This document shows positions 10,315-18,720 of a stretch of DNA of 64,000 nucleotides, piece by piece. Below the pieces are notes generated by a model, which did not search any database, was not told where the DNA came from, and saw only the letters and a list, made by a program, of their open reading frames with translations. The stretch is from positions 30,889 to 94,888 of the forward strand of contig JAISUR010000027.1 of the NCBI GenBank assembly GCA_031271975.1, written 5' to 3'. Made by a program: the position numbers and the translations under genes. The stretch comes from Propionibacteriaceae bacterium. Its GTDB lineage: Bacteria; Actinomycetota; Actinomycetes; Propionibacteriales; Propionibacteriaceae. Within the stretch, counting starts at the first letter, position 1, and each line of letters starts with the position of its first letter.

Positions 10315-11214
10315 TCATACTCGGAGGAATCTCCGGGTGGCCACCAGCGTCGGCACGATGGACAGCACCACTGCTACCAACCCTAGAACCACCCCAGCCG
10401 AGAGCACATGCGAATAGTCGATCCACTCGCCTGGAATCTCAACCTTGGCTTTATCCTGAATAACAAACTTCTCCAGCGCCATGAGCGTGCCGAAAGCCAG
10501 CCCCGCGCCAAGCGCGGCCGCGATCAGCGACTCCAACAGGAATGGCAACATGATGTACCAGTTGGACGCGCCGACCAAGCGCATAATGCCCAACTCGCGG
10601 CGTCTGTTGAACGCCGCCATCCGGATCGTGTTGCCGATCTGCAACGCCGCGGCCAGCAACAACACCACGGAAGCCGAAATCGTCCCCCAGCGGGCCATGT
10701 TCAGCCAACTGAAGATGTCCTCCAGATACTTGCGCAAGTCCTGCACGGCCTCCACGCCTTTCTGGTTCGCCATGGCGGAATAGACCCCGCTGAACTCCTC
10801 CGGGTTCTTCAGTTTCACCCGGAACGAGTCCTGCATGTCGTCGACTGTCATGGTGGCCAGGATCGGCTGGTCCGCGTAGAACTTGCGGAAGTCCTCGAAC
10901 ATGTCCGCCTTGGATTCGTACATGACTTCGGCGACTTCCGGATTGGCCTCCAGCTTGGCCTTGATCTCGGCCTTTTCCGCATCCGTGGCGTCCTCGCCTT
11001 GGGTGCAGTTGGTCGCCGATGACGTCTTCACGCACAAGAACACCGAAATCTCGATCTTGTCGTACCACTTGCCCTTGGTCAGGTCCACTTGCTCCGCCGC
11101 CAGCAAACCGACGCCGAACAGCGCCAGCGAAACCCACATCGTCATGATTACGGCCACAGTCATGGTGGCGTTGCGCCGGATACCCGACCAAGCCTCACGG
11201 AAAATGTGCCTCAT
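10315..11214 (-). CDS. ftsX: cell division protein FtsX
   Basis: This is the membrane subunit of the FtsEX ABC system, which transmits ATP hydrolysis in FtsE to cell-wall hydrolases outside the membrane. The 299-residue product has an N-terminal membrane segment after MRHIFREAWSGIRRN, a large extracytoplasmic domain with two Cys residues (CVKTSSATNC region), and three C-terminal membrane segments. The FNRRRELGIMRLVGAS motif is typical of the FtsX/MacB permease fold. It lies 12 bases downstream of ftsE and directly upstream of the M23 gene. Confidence 0.96.
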   Translation of the reverse strand: MRHIFREAWSGIRRNATMTVAVIMTMWVSLALFGVGLLAAEQVDLTKGKWYDKIEISVFLCVKTSSATNCTQGEDATDAEKAEIKAKLEANPEVAEVMYESKADMFEDFRKFYADQPILATMTVDDMQDSFRVKLKNPEEFSGVYSAMANQKGVEAVQDLRKYLEDIFSWLNMARWGTISASVVLLLAAALQIGNTIRMAAFNRRRELGIMRLVGASNWYIMLPFLLESLIAAALGAGLAFGTLMALEKFVIQDKAKVEIPGEWIDYSHVLSAGVVLGLVAVVLSIVPTLVATRRFLRV

Positions 11215-11226
11215 CCGCGCCTCCGA

Positions 11227-11913
11227 TCACTGGTACCCATAAACGCCCTTAATCTGGTCGCGGACGACCTCGCCGCCGGCGAGCTCGATGACCCGCTTGC
11301 GCATCTGGTCGACGATGTTGGCGTCGTGGGTGGCCATGATGACCGTGGTGTCGGCCTTGTTGATGCGGTCGAGCAGCTTCATGATGCCCACCGATGTGGC
11401 CGGATCGAGGTTTCCCGTCGGCTCGTCGGCGATAAGGATCTGCGGCCGGTTAACGAACGCGCGGGCGATCGCCACCCGCTGCTGTTCGCCGCCGGACAGT
11501 TCCTCCGGAAGGCGGTTCTCCTTGCCCGCCAAGTCGACCAGCTCCAAGGTCTCGGGCACCACGCGCTTGATCAGCGAGTTAGGCTTCCCGATCACCTGCA
11601 GGGCGAAGGCGACATTCTCATGGACTGTTTTGCCCGGCAGCAGCCGGAAGTCCTGGAACACCGTGCCGATGCGCCTGCGCAGCGCGGGCACTTTCCACGA
11701 GTGCATCCTGGTCAGGTCTTTCCCCGCCACATAGAGGTGGCCCCCAGTCGGAAGGTATTCGCGCAGGATCAACCGCATGAACGTCGACTTGCCCGAGCCG
11801 GACGGGCCCACCAGGAAGGCGAACTCACCCTTCTCGATCTGCACGTTCACGTGGCTGAGCGCAGCGCGCTTCTGACCCGGGTAGGTCTTTGACACGTCTT
11901 CGAATCTGATCAC
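11227..11913 (-). CDS. ftsE: cell division ATP-binding protein FtsE
   Basis: This is the cytoplasmic ATPase of the FtsEX complex, 228 residues and full length for the family. Walker [10 protein letters not shown] is at about residues 36-44. The signature LSGGEQQR, Walker [14 protein letters not shown] and the H-loop MATHD are all present, so the protein should be active. The start is GTG with no good Shine-Dalgarno sequence. The sequence between it and prfB holds a half repeat element (copy E). Confidence 0.97.
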   Translation of the reverse strand: MIRFEDVSKTYPGQKRAALSHVNVQIEKGEFAFLVGPSGSGKSTFMRLILREYLPTGGHLYVAGKDLTRMHSWKVPALRRRIGTVFQDFRLLPGKTVHENVAFALQVIGKPNSLIKRVVPETLELVDLAGKENRLPEELSGGEQQRVAIARAFVNRPQILIADEPTGNLDPATSVGIMKLLDRINKADTTVIMATHDANIVDQMRKRVIELAGGEVVRDQIKGVYGYQ

Positions 11914-12033
11914 GCTAATCTGGCGGCCGGGTAGACAATGGGGAAGTTCCCTGAGACCTGCTCAGGCCGGACCACTTCCGAGTGTACGTTCGCAAACAAG
12001 GCAAACAGGGAAGACACGCCGGAATTGCCAAGC

Positions 12034-12077
12034 CGGACTGCGGAAACGCTTACCGTCATGCCGGGCTTGTTCCGGCT
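12034..12077. repeat. partial intergenic repeat, copy E
   Basis: GGACTGCGGAAACGCTTACCGTCATGCC and the following TTGTTCCGG arm match the 5' half of copy C including its flank (GGACTGCGGAAACGCAC). The second half is missing. The element runs into the prfB stop codon. The remaining 11914-12033 has no gene I can support. Confidence 0.7.
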
Positions 12078-13182
12078 ACCGTTCACCTTGTTGGCGGCGC
12101 CAGCGGATGCCGGCGTCGATGAAGTTGTCTATTTCCCCGTTCAGGACGGCCTCGGCGTTGCCCACTTCGAAACCGGTGCGGACATCTTTGACCATCTGGA
12201 AGGGGTGCAGCACATAGTTGCGGATCTGGGAGCCCCAAGAGTTGCCGTCGGAAAGCAGTCCGCGCAACTCGGCCTCCTTCTCGGCGCGGGCCTTTTCCAG
12301 CAACCGGGACTGCAACACGGACATGGCGGCAATCTTGTTCTGCAACTGCGACTTTTCGTTCTGGCAGGAGACCACCAGGCCAGTCGGCAAGTGTGTGATG
12401 CGGACCGCCGAATCCGTGGTGTTCACTGATTGCCCGCCGGGCCCTGAGGAGCGGAACACGTCCACCCGGATGTCCGACTCGGGGATGTCGATGTGGTCGG
12501 TCTCCTCGGTCACCGGCAGCACGTCTACGCCGGCGAACGACGTCTGGCGGCGGCCCTGGTTGTCGAACGGCGAGATGCGGATGAGGCGGTGGGTGCCCTG
12601 CTCGACAGACAGCATGCCATAGGCGTACGGCTCTTTGACCACGAAGGTGGCGGACTTGATCCCCGCCTCTTCGGCGTAGGACACGTCATAGACCTCGGTG
12701 GCGTAACCGTGGCGCTCCGCCCAGCGCAGATACATGCGCAGCACCATCGAAGCCCAGTCGGCGGCGTCCACTCCCCCCGCCTCCGAGCGCACGGTGACCA
12801 GGGCGTCCCGCTCGTCATACTCTCCCGACAGCAGCGTGCGGATTTCCAGCGCGCCGATATCGTCGGAAAGCGACTTCAGTTCGCGGCCGGCCTCGGCGAG
12901 CGTGTCCGGGTCGTTGGCCTCCTCGGCCAACTCGGTGAGCACCTGGATGTCGTCGACGCGGGTATGCAGCGCGTCCAGCCGGTCCACCTCCGCCTGCAGG
13001 CGCGAGAGCTTGGACGTGACCTGCTGCGCGTGGTCCTGGTCGTCCCACAAATCCGGGGCCGCCACCGCAACGGACAGCTTGGCGATCTCCTCCCGTTTGG
13101 CGGCGGGGTCGAGCACCGCGTCGATGGAAGAAAGCGTCTTCTCCAACGCGGCGAGCTCGTTCAACAAGTCTGCGGCAGTCAC
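12076..13182 (-). CDS. prfB: peptide chain release factor 2
   Basis: RF2 recognises UGA and UAA stop codons and triggers peptide release. The GGQ loop is present ([13 protein letters not shown], about residue 246), as is the class I release factor domain after it. I chose the GTG at 13182 (368 residues), which matches the usual family N-terminus and follows a possible -10 TAAGCT at 13191-13196 by 8 bases, so the mRNA may be leaderless. A TTG at 13191 would add three residues. There is no internal UGA and no sign of the programmed frameshift used in other phyla. It heads the prfB-ftsE-ftsX-M23 group. Confidence 0.96.
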   Translation of the reverse strand: MTAADLLNELAALEKTLSSIDAVLDPAAKREEIAKLSVAVAAPDLWDDQDHAQQVTSKLSRLQAEVDRLDALHTRVDDIQVLTELAEEANDPDTLAEAGRELKSLSDDIGALEIRTLLSGEYDERDALVTVRSEAGGVDAADWASMVLRMYLRWAERHGYATEVYDVSYAEEAGIKSATFVVKEPYAYGMLSVEQGTHRLIRISPFDNQGRRQTSFAGVDVLPVTEETDHIDIPESDIRVDVFRSSGPGGQSVNTTDSAVRITHLPTGLVVSCQNEKSQLQNKIAAMSVLQSRLLEKARAEKEAELRGLLSDGNSWGSQIRNYVLHPFQMVKDVRTGFEVGNAEAVLNGEIDNFIDAGIRWRRQQGER

Positions 13183-13210
13183 GAGGAGCAAGCTTACTCT
13201 TGTCCAGCCC

Positions 13211-13438
13211 CGGTCATCCCGGACCCGACTGGGATCTTAACGCCACAAAGTGTCCTCGCTTCGCTGCGGTACTTTGCGGGGACCCCTGATTGCTACCGAA
13301 GTCCCAGCCACGTCATCCCGGACGTGTTCCGGGATCTCGGACGCAGTCCGTGTGCCCCGATAGGGGCACCCTTCCAGGGTGCATGGGACTTCGTCCCAAG
13401 ATGCCGGAACATGTCCGGCATGACGGATAGCGCGGTCG
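13211..13438. repeat. modular palindromic intergenic repeat, copy F
   Basis: A long composite copy. It contains the CCACAAAG...ACTTTGCGGGG module (with a TCCTCGCTTCGCTGCGG insert), two CGTCATCCCGG-type arms, the GGACGCAGTCC and GGGGCACCC modules, and an inverted GTCCGGCATGACGGATAGCG end. That end is the reverse complement of the start of copies C and D. It separates the divergent prfB and lipoprotein genes. Confidence 0.88.
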
Positions 13439-13464
13439 GGAGGTCAGGATGAGGGTCGGGGCGG

Positions 13465-13470
13465 TAGATT
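13465..13470 (+). promoter_or_regulatory. candidate -10 box for a leaderless transcript
   Basis: TAGATT matches the actinobacterial TAnnnT -10 pattern and lies 7 bases before the ATG at 13478, which has no Shine-Dalgarno sequence. Transcription would then start at the initiation codon. Confidence 0.5.
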
Positions 13471-13477
13471 TTGAGGC

Positions 13478-14458
13478 ATGCGGGTTCTCTGGTTCGTCGT
13501 CTTGGCGGCGGCGCTGGCCGGGTGTGGGCTGATTGGCGGCTCCTCGCCCGACCCGAATCTGCCCAAACCCGTTCCCACGTCCGCGGCCACTCCCGAGCCC
13601 GGCGAGGACGCCGAGGCGCAGGCGGACCTGACCGTGGCCAGCTTCGACATGGCCGCGGGCTTGAAAGCCCCGCCGGGAATCCCCGACGAAGAAGTGGCGA
13701 TGAACGCCCGGCTGCCGGTTATGGCCAATCTCCTGAGCCCACTTGGGGCAGACATCATCGGCTTGCAGGGCTCGGACAGCTCGCGGCCGGGCGAATCCCT
13801 CGGCAAAGCACTCGGGTATGCGACCGTGCAGCCGTTCAGCTCGGCACCGGTGCTGCTGGGTTCGGGGCGTTTCGCCGTCATCACGTCCGGGAGCTACCCG
13901 CTGCTGGGCGATTCCGAGCTGGTGTGGGTGCGGCTGCGCGAAGAGGCGACCGGGCAGACTTGGTACGTCTTCAACACGTCGCTCGCATTGGGCGATGTCA
14001 ACGCCGAGGCGAGGTTGCGCCAGACGATGCAAGTGCTGGACGCGATGTTCGAGGTCGATCCGGAGCTCGCCGACCCGTTCGTGCTGCTGGGCGATTTCGG
14101 CTTCGACGCCAACGACGAGCGCGAAGAGCAACTGCAACCGCTGCGGATGCTGGAAGGCGCCGGCATGATGGACGCTGGAGCGGTCGCCGCGGCCAGCATT
14201 TCCGATGTGGCGGGCGCGAGCTCGTATCACGGCATGGGCGAGCTGTACGAGGGCAAGTACTACCCGAAGGTGGTGCCCTTGGACGGCGTGCGCCACGATT
14301 TCGTCATGGTGCCGACCGGGTCGGACGTGTCCGGGTTTGGGGTCATCACCGGCAGCGCCATCGAGCCGGCGACCGCCCACGGCACGGCAGTGGACCGCTG
14401 GCAAGGCCCGGTGGCGTCGTCCCACTCCCCCGTCGTGGCCAAGTTCACTTGGTCTTGA
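13478..14458 (+). CDS. lipoprotein with degenerate endonuclease/exonuclease/phosphatase fold
   Basis: This 326-residue protein has a lipoprotein signal (LAGC, lipidated Cys16), a Pro/Glu-rich linker, and a domain that follows the EEP order of motifs. Nearly every catalytic position is changed: the usual SFN reads SFD (55-57), QE reads QG (97-98), NTHL reads NTSL (166-169), GDFN reads GDFG (205-208) and SDH reads SSH (314-316). Only the last His is kept. I infer an extracellular, membrane-anchored pseudoenzyme, perhaps a binding protein. It converges on the ABC permease, with a 14-bp overlap of the 3' ends. No specific ligand can be named. Confidence 0.75.
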   Translation: MRVLWFVVLAAALAGCGLIGGSSPDPNLPKPVPTSAATPEPGEDAEAQADLTVASFDMAAGLKAPPGIPDEEVAMNARLPVMANLLSPLGADIIGLQGSDSSRPGESLGKALGYATVQPFSSAPVLLGSGRFAVITSGSYPLLGDSELVWVRLREEATGQTWYVFNTSLALGDVNAEARLRQTMQVLDAMFEVDPELADPFVLLGDFGFDANDEREEQLQPLRMLEGAGMMDAGAVAAASISDVAGASSYHGMGELYEGKYYPKVVPLDGVRHDFVMVPTGSDVSGFGVITGSAIEPATAHGTAVDRWQGPVASSHSPVVAKFTWS

Positions 14459-15638
14459 GCGCCGCCACGACGTTGAGCGGTTTCGAATACGAAAGCAGCC
14501 CGTAGCGGCAGATGCGCGTGGCCACCGCGAAGATGCCCGCCGCCGCGCCGAACTGCACCGCGATCACGATGAGGCCCTCGACCAGCGACAGATTGCCGAA
14601 GGCGTTGCGCACCAACGCCGTGAGCCCGCCCGTCCAGGGGAAGTAGGTGACCGCCTGCACCACGGGATTCTCCGGCGCGGTGATCATCATGGACGACAGG
14701 TAGATCGGCAGCACTGTCGCCAGCAACACCGGCGCGAACATCGAACTGGCCTCTTTCGCGGTGGGCATGACCATGCCGATACAGACCACCGAGATGGTGT
14801 TGAGGCAGAACGCGCCCGCCAAGATGGGGATGCCCAACGCCAGGCGCAGCGGTTCCACGCTCAGGGTCATACCGGACACCGTCTGGGCGATGTTCCACAA
14901 AGACACGCCCAGGACGGTCGGGACCGTGAACACAGAGGTTTGGATCAGCCCCAAAATCACCAAAGCGATCATCTTCCCGATGAGCAGGCTGCGCGCCTCG
15001 ATCGTGGTCAAGATCATCTCCACGACGCGGTTTTCCTTTTCCTCCAAGAAGGCGGCCAGCATCTGCGAACCCATCAGGCACACCAGCAGAAACAGCAACC
15101 CGGCGAACAACAGCGGGATGACCGCCGCCCCCATCCCCGCCGCCGGCACGCCGTCGCGGTAGGCCGTCACAGCCACCGACACGCCGGAACGCAAGACGCG
15201 CACAGCCGTGGCGTCGCCCACGGACTTCTCCACACTGAGCTCCAGCACATCCCGGGCCAGCGTCTCGTATTTCCCGTTGGAGATCAGGCCGGTGTCGACG
15301 GCGTCCACCCGGACGGTGTTCAGATCTGCCGGGAACAGCAAGAACGCGTCCACTTCGCCGGACAGCACCTTCCCCAAGCCCTGTGCGGGGTCGGCGATCT
15401 CGGCGCCACCCAACGCCGCGGCCACCTGGGCGTCGATCTTGCCGGATTCGTCGGTGTAAACGAACGTGAGCGGCTGCTGCTGTTGCTCGGCGACGGCCGC
15501 TTCGGACGTGACGGTGGCCAGGGTGACTACGACGGCGATGACCACGATCAACGCCGGTATGAGCAGCATGGACATATAGAAGCTGGGTTTGCGCAGGGTG
15601 CGCGCGATCTCGAACGAGACCACTTTCCACACGTTCAC
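14445..15638 (-). CDS. ABC-2 type transporter permease (NatB-like)
   Basis: This is the membrane subunit of an ABC exporter, 397 residues. One N-terminal membrane segment is followed by a large extracytoplasmic domain (about residues 45-175) and then five or six C-terminal membrane segments. The cytoplasmic stretch EEKENRVVEMILTT is typical of NatB/YhaP-like ABC-2 permeases. The start is the GTG that overlaps the stop of the ATPase gene (GTGA), so the two are translationally coupled. The reading frame is open further upstream, but that region is antisense-like to the ATPase gene. The substrate is unknown; NatAB relatives export sodium or antibiotics. Confidence 0.88.
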   Translation of the reverse strand: MNVWKVVSFEIARTLRKPSFYMSMLLIPALIVVIAVVVTLATVTSEAAVAEQQQQPLTFVYTDESGKIDAQVAAALGGAEIADPAQGLGKVLSGEVDAFLLFPADLNTVRVDAVDTGLISNGKYETLARDVLELSVEKSVGDATAVRVLRSGVSVAVTAYRDGVPAAGMGAAVIPLLFAGLLFLLVCLMGSQMLAAFLEEKENRVVEMILTTIEARSLLIGKMIALVILGLIQTSVFTVPTVLGVSLWNIAQTVSGMTLSVEPLRLALGIPILAGAFCLNTISVVCIGMVMPTAKEASSMFAPVLLATVLPIYLSSMMITAPENPVVQAVTYFPWTGGLTALVRNAFGNLSLVEGLIVIAVQFGAAAGIFAVATRICRYGLLSYSKPLNVVAALKTK

Positions 15639-16525
15639 GAGCCGTACACCTCCACAAAGATGGAGTCGAGCGAACGCCGCACCGGCGTGAACTGGGACAT
15701 GCCCACCGCGGCGGCGGCCAACTCGGCAAGCGCTTCGCGCTCCGACACGTTGAGCTTGAGTTCGGTTTCGAATCCGTTGGCGGCCAGAATCTGGTAGCTG
15801 GGCGAAGTCGGCAGCGGGCGTTCGCTGACCACCTTCACCGACTTGCCGCCAAACTGCTCCTGGACTTGGGGCACGGTGCCATAAGCCCGGGCGACACCGT
15901 CCTTGAGCAACAGCACCCGGTCGCAAAGCCGCTCGGATTCCTCCATCTGGTGAGTCACCATGAGTATCGTGCAGCCGCGCTGGCGCTGCTCGCCGATGAG
16001 TGTCAGCAGCAGCCGCCGGTTGACCGGGTCGAAGCCTTTGGTGGGCTCGTCGAGGATGAGCAACTCCGGGTCGTTCATGATGGTGACGCCGAGCTGTATT
16101 TTCTGCTGTTCGCCGCCGGAGCACTTATCCAGCCGCAGCTTCGCCTTGCCCGGCAAGCCGACGCGTTCCAGGTACGCGAGCGACCAGGACTTCGCGGCCT
16201 TGGCCGACATGCCTTTGAGCCGCCCGAAATACACCATCGTGTCGATGACGCGTTCCTTCTTGTACAGCCCGCGCTCCTCCGGAAGATAGCCGAGGGTGAT
16301 CTTGGAATCGCCGGGCCGAAACCGCCGCCCCGCGATCAGCAGCCTCCCGGCCGTGGGCGGATAGATGCCCAGCAGGGCCCGGATGGTGGTCGTCTTGCCA
16401 GAGCCGTTGGACCCGAGGAAGCCGAATGTTTGCGCGGCGTCGATTTGGAAAGACAGATCCTCAATGACCGTCTTGGCCCCAAAAGCCATGCGAAAGTTCT
16501 CCACTTGGACGACGGGACTGGCCAT
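15635..16525 (-). CDS. ABC transporter ATP-binding protein (NatA-like)
   Basis: This is a 296-residue ATPase subunit. It shows Walker A GSNGSGKTT (about 38-46), a Q-loop-like segment GYLPEERGLYKK typical of the NatA/YhaQ group, signature CSGGEQQKIQLG, Walker B LLILDEPTKGFDP and the H-loop VTHQM. A DUF4162-like C-terminal domain follows. It forms a two-gene operon with the permease downstream. It lies 9 bases downstream of ribF on the same strand. Confidence 0.93.
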   Translation of the reverse strand: MASPVVQVENFRMAFGAKTVIEDLSFQIDAAQTFGFLGSNGSGKTTTIRALLGIYPPTAGRLLIAGRRFRPGDSKITLGYLPEERGLYKKERVIDTMVYFGRLKGMSAKAAKSWSLAYLERVGLPGKAKLRLDKCSGGEQQKIQLGVTIMNDPELLILDEPTKGFDPVNRRLLLTLIGEQRQRGCTILMVTHQMEESERLCDRVLLLKDGVARAYGTVPQVQEQFGGKSVKVVSERPLPTSPSYQILAANGFETELKLNVSEREALAELAAAAVGMSQFTPVRRSLDSIFVEVYGS

Positions 16526-16534
16526 GGGCCCAGC

Positions 16535-17425
16535 CTAGCGCGTGGCCAGTATCTCCCGAGTGGCGGCCACATCCGCCTTGAGTTGCTCCACCAGCTCATC
16601 TTTGGAGCCGAACCGGATCTGGCCGCGGATGCGGTCCACGAACTCGACCATGATCGGCACGTCGTACAGTTCCAGGTCCACGCGATCCAAGACGTACGAC
16701 TCGACGCGGCGCTGCACCCCGTCGAAGGTCGGATTCGACCCGACCGAGATCGCAGCGGGCCAATGCTCCGGCTCCGATTCGGTGTCCAAACGCCACACAC
16801 GCCCCGCGTAGACACCGTCGGCCGGACAGGCCCGCAAGGCCGGGACGGGCAGATTCGCCGTCGGGAAGCCCAAGGTGCGGCCGCGCTGGTCGCCGTGCGC
16901 GACCACACCGCGGAACCGGAACGGCCGGCCCAGATGCTTGGCGGCATGCGCCACATCGCCGGCTTGCAGCGCCTGGCGGATGCGGGTCGAACAGGTCTCC
17001 TCGTCGCCGAAGCCCACCAGCGGCAGGCCCACCACCTCGAAGCGGCCGCCGGATAGCTCCCGCAACGTGGCCACCGAGCCGGCAGCCTGCGCCCCGAAGC
17101 GGAAATTCTCCCCCACTACGACCAGCGCCGGCTCCAAGGGCAAGACGATCTCGGACACGAACCGCTGCGGCGACCACGCCGCGAACTCTTTCGTGAAACG
17201 CACCACCTCGACGCGGTCCGCGCCCGCGTCCTGCAACAGCTCGATCCGCCCTTCCAGGCTGGTCAACAGCATCGGCGGGGCGTCCGGATGCAGCACCGAG
17301 ACCGGATGCGGCCAGAACGTGACCACGATCAGCGGCAAGTCGGGCCGGCGCCGCCGGGCCTCGGCGAGCACGGCCTGGTGTCCGGGGTGGACACCGTCGA
17401 AGTTCCCAATCACCACAGTGTTCAT
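16535..17425 (-). CDS. ribF: bifunctional riboflavin kinase / FAD synthetase
   Basis: This enzyme phosphorylates riboflavin to FMN and adenylylates FMN to FAD. The 296-residue protein starts with MNTVVIGNFDGVHPGHQ, the nucleotidyltransferase motif of the FAD synthetase domain. The C-terminal riboflavin kinase domain shows GRTLGFPTANLP and the SIGSNPTF-like segment SVGSNPTFDG. The frame is open upstream of the ATG at 17425, but that part lies inside truB and is not family-like. It follows truB by 13 bases at the end of the infB operon, a common actinobacterial arrangement. Confidence 0.96.
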   Translation of the reverse strand: MNTVVIGNFDGVHPGHQAVLAEARRRRPDLPLIVVTFWPHPVSVLHPDAPPMLLTSLEGRIELLQDAGADRVEVVRFTKEFAAWSPQRFVSEIVLPLEPALVVVGENFRFGAQAAGSVATLRELSGGRFEVVGLPLVGFGDEETCSTRIRQALQAGDVAHAAKHLGRPFRFRGVVAHGDQRGRTLGFPTANLPVPALRACPADGVYAGRVWRLDTESEPEHWPAAISVGSNPTFDGVQRRVESYVLDRVDLELYDVPIMVEFVDRIRGQIRFGSKDELVEQLKADVAATREILATR

Positions 17426-17438
17426 AGCGCGTGCCAGC

Positions 17439-18326
17439 CTACACAAACACGGCCGCGGCCGTTCCATCTGGGTGGTACAAGGCCAAGAACTCGCCGCAGC
17501 AGACGGCCGTGGGGTCGGCTGGGAGTGCGGCCTTGATCCGGCGGCCATGGCGCACGTCATCGGCAGTGGCCGCGTCCACGTCCACATAAGGGAAGCACTG
17601 GCGCGCGGCATCGGTCAGTGAGATCGCAGGTGGCAGCCGAACTTCGTTCGGAGATTCCGGATCAAGCCCGAGATGGCCGGTGGGATCCGCGGGCAACGTG
17701 AAAGGGCCGACGCGGGTGCGGCGCAGGGCCGTCAGGTGGCCGCCGACGCCAAGGGATTTGCCCAAATCGCGGGCCAAGGCGCGGATGTAGGTGCCCGAAG
17801 AGCATTCGACCAGCACGTCCAGATCCGTGTATGGCCGATCCACGCGGCGGGCCAAGACGTGGAAGCCGGAAACGGTCACGCGGCGCGCCTTCAGCTCGAC
17901 ATCGACACCCTCGCGGGCGAGCTTGTAGGCCCGCACTCCGGCCACTTTGATCGCCGACACGGCGCTCGGCACCTGCTCGATCTCCCCGCGGAACGGCTCC
18001 AGCGCGGCAGCGATCTGCCCATCGTCCAGGCCGGCGGCGTCCACCGGAGCGCCCAGCGGCTCACCCTCGGCATCGTCGGTGGAAGTGGCCTGGCCCAGCC
18101 GGATCGTGGCCAGATACTCCTTGCCACAGCCGCTGAGATAACCCAGCAGCCGAGTGGCGCGCCCGAACCCGACGATCAGCACACCGGTCGCGGCCGGGTC
18201 CAGCGTCCCGGCGTGGCCCGCTTTGCGGACGCCCAGGGCGCGCTTGGCTTTCGTGACCGCGGTTTGCGATGTCAGCCCGGCGGGCTTGTCCAGGATGAGG
18301 ATGCCGTCAGGAATCGTCGTCGTCAT
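17439..18326 (-). CDS. truB: tRNA pseudouridine(55) synthase
   Basis: TruB converts U55 in the T-loop of tRNAs to pseudouridine. The 295-residue protein has the N-terminal [17 protein letters not shown], the catalytic-Asp motif [12 protein letters not shown] (about residue 41), [10 protein letters not shown] and the [14 protein letters not shown] segment. It overlaps rbfA upstream by 20 bases and lies just ahead of ribF. Confidence 0.97.
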   Translation of the reverse strand: MTTTIPDGILILDKPAGLTSQTAVTKAKRALGVRKAGHAGTLDPAATGVLIVGFGRATRLLGYLSGCGKEYLATIRLGQATSTDDAEGEPLGAPVDAAGLDDGQIAAALEPFRGEIEQVPSAVSAIKVAGVRAYKLAREGVDVELKARRVTVSGFHVLARRVDRPYTDLDVLVECSSGTYIRALARDLGKSLGVGGHLTALRRTRVGPFTLPADPTGHLGLDPESPNEVRLPPAISLTDAARQCFPYVDVDAATADDVRHGRRIKAALPADPTAVCCGEFLALYHPDGTAAAVFV

Positions 18327-18720
18327 GCTTGTACGGGTCGGCCTCGCCGGCGAAACGAGCGCCTTCGGCGAGGGCGGCGATTTCGGCGTCGCGGGCGCGG
18401 GCGGCGGCCAGCGCCTCCTCGATGCCCGCGGCGTCGTCGGCCAAAGCGTCTGGGATGAACGTCAAGACCGGGGCGAATTTCAGCCCCAGCCGTTTGCCGA
18501 CCGTCGAACGCAGCAGACCGGTGGCCGAAGCCAGCGCGACGGCCGTGTCCTCCCGGGCTTGGTCGTCGCCCAGCACCGTGTAGAACAGCGACGCCTCCCG
18601 GCCATCGCCCGACATGCGGACGTCGGTGACCGTGACAAAACCCAGCCGCGGATCCTTGATCCGCCGCTCCAGCATCTCAGCCACGATCACCTTGATCTGC
18701 TCGGCAGTGCGCGCTCTCAT
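18307..18720 (-). CDS. rbfA: ribosome-binding factor A
   Basis: RbfA is needed for late maturation of the 30S subunit and 16S rRNA 5' end processing. The 137-residue protein has the KH-like core with [20 protein letters not shown]. The ATG at 18720 overlaps the infB stop (ATGA), so it is coupled to infB; the frame is open upstream but that part is inside infB. The C-terminus is an acidic tail (YKHDDDDS) that extends into the start of truB. Confidence 0.96.
   Translation of the reverse strand: MRARTAEQIKVIVAEMLERRIKDPRLGFVTVTDVRMSGDGREASLFYTVLGDDQAREDTAVALASATGLLRSTVGKRLGLKFAPVLTFIPDALADDAAGIEEALAAARARDAEIAALAEGARFAGEADPYKHDDDDS

Noticed and set aside
12076..13191. Programmed +1 frameshift in prfB
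   Set aside because: The frame is continuous with no early in-frame UGA or CUU-UGA slip site.
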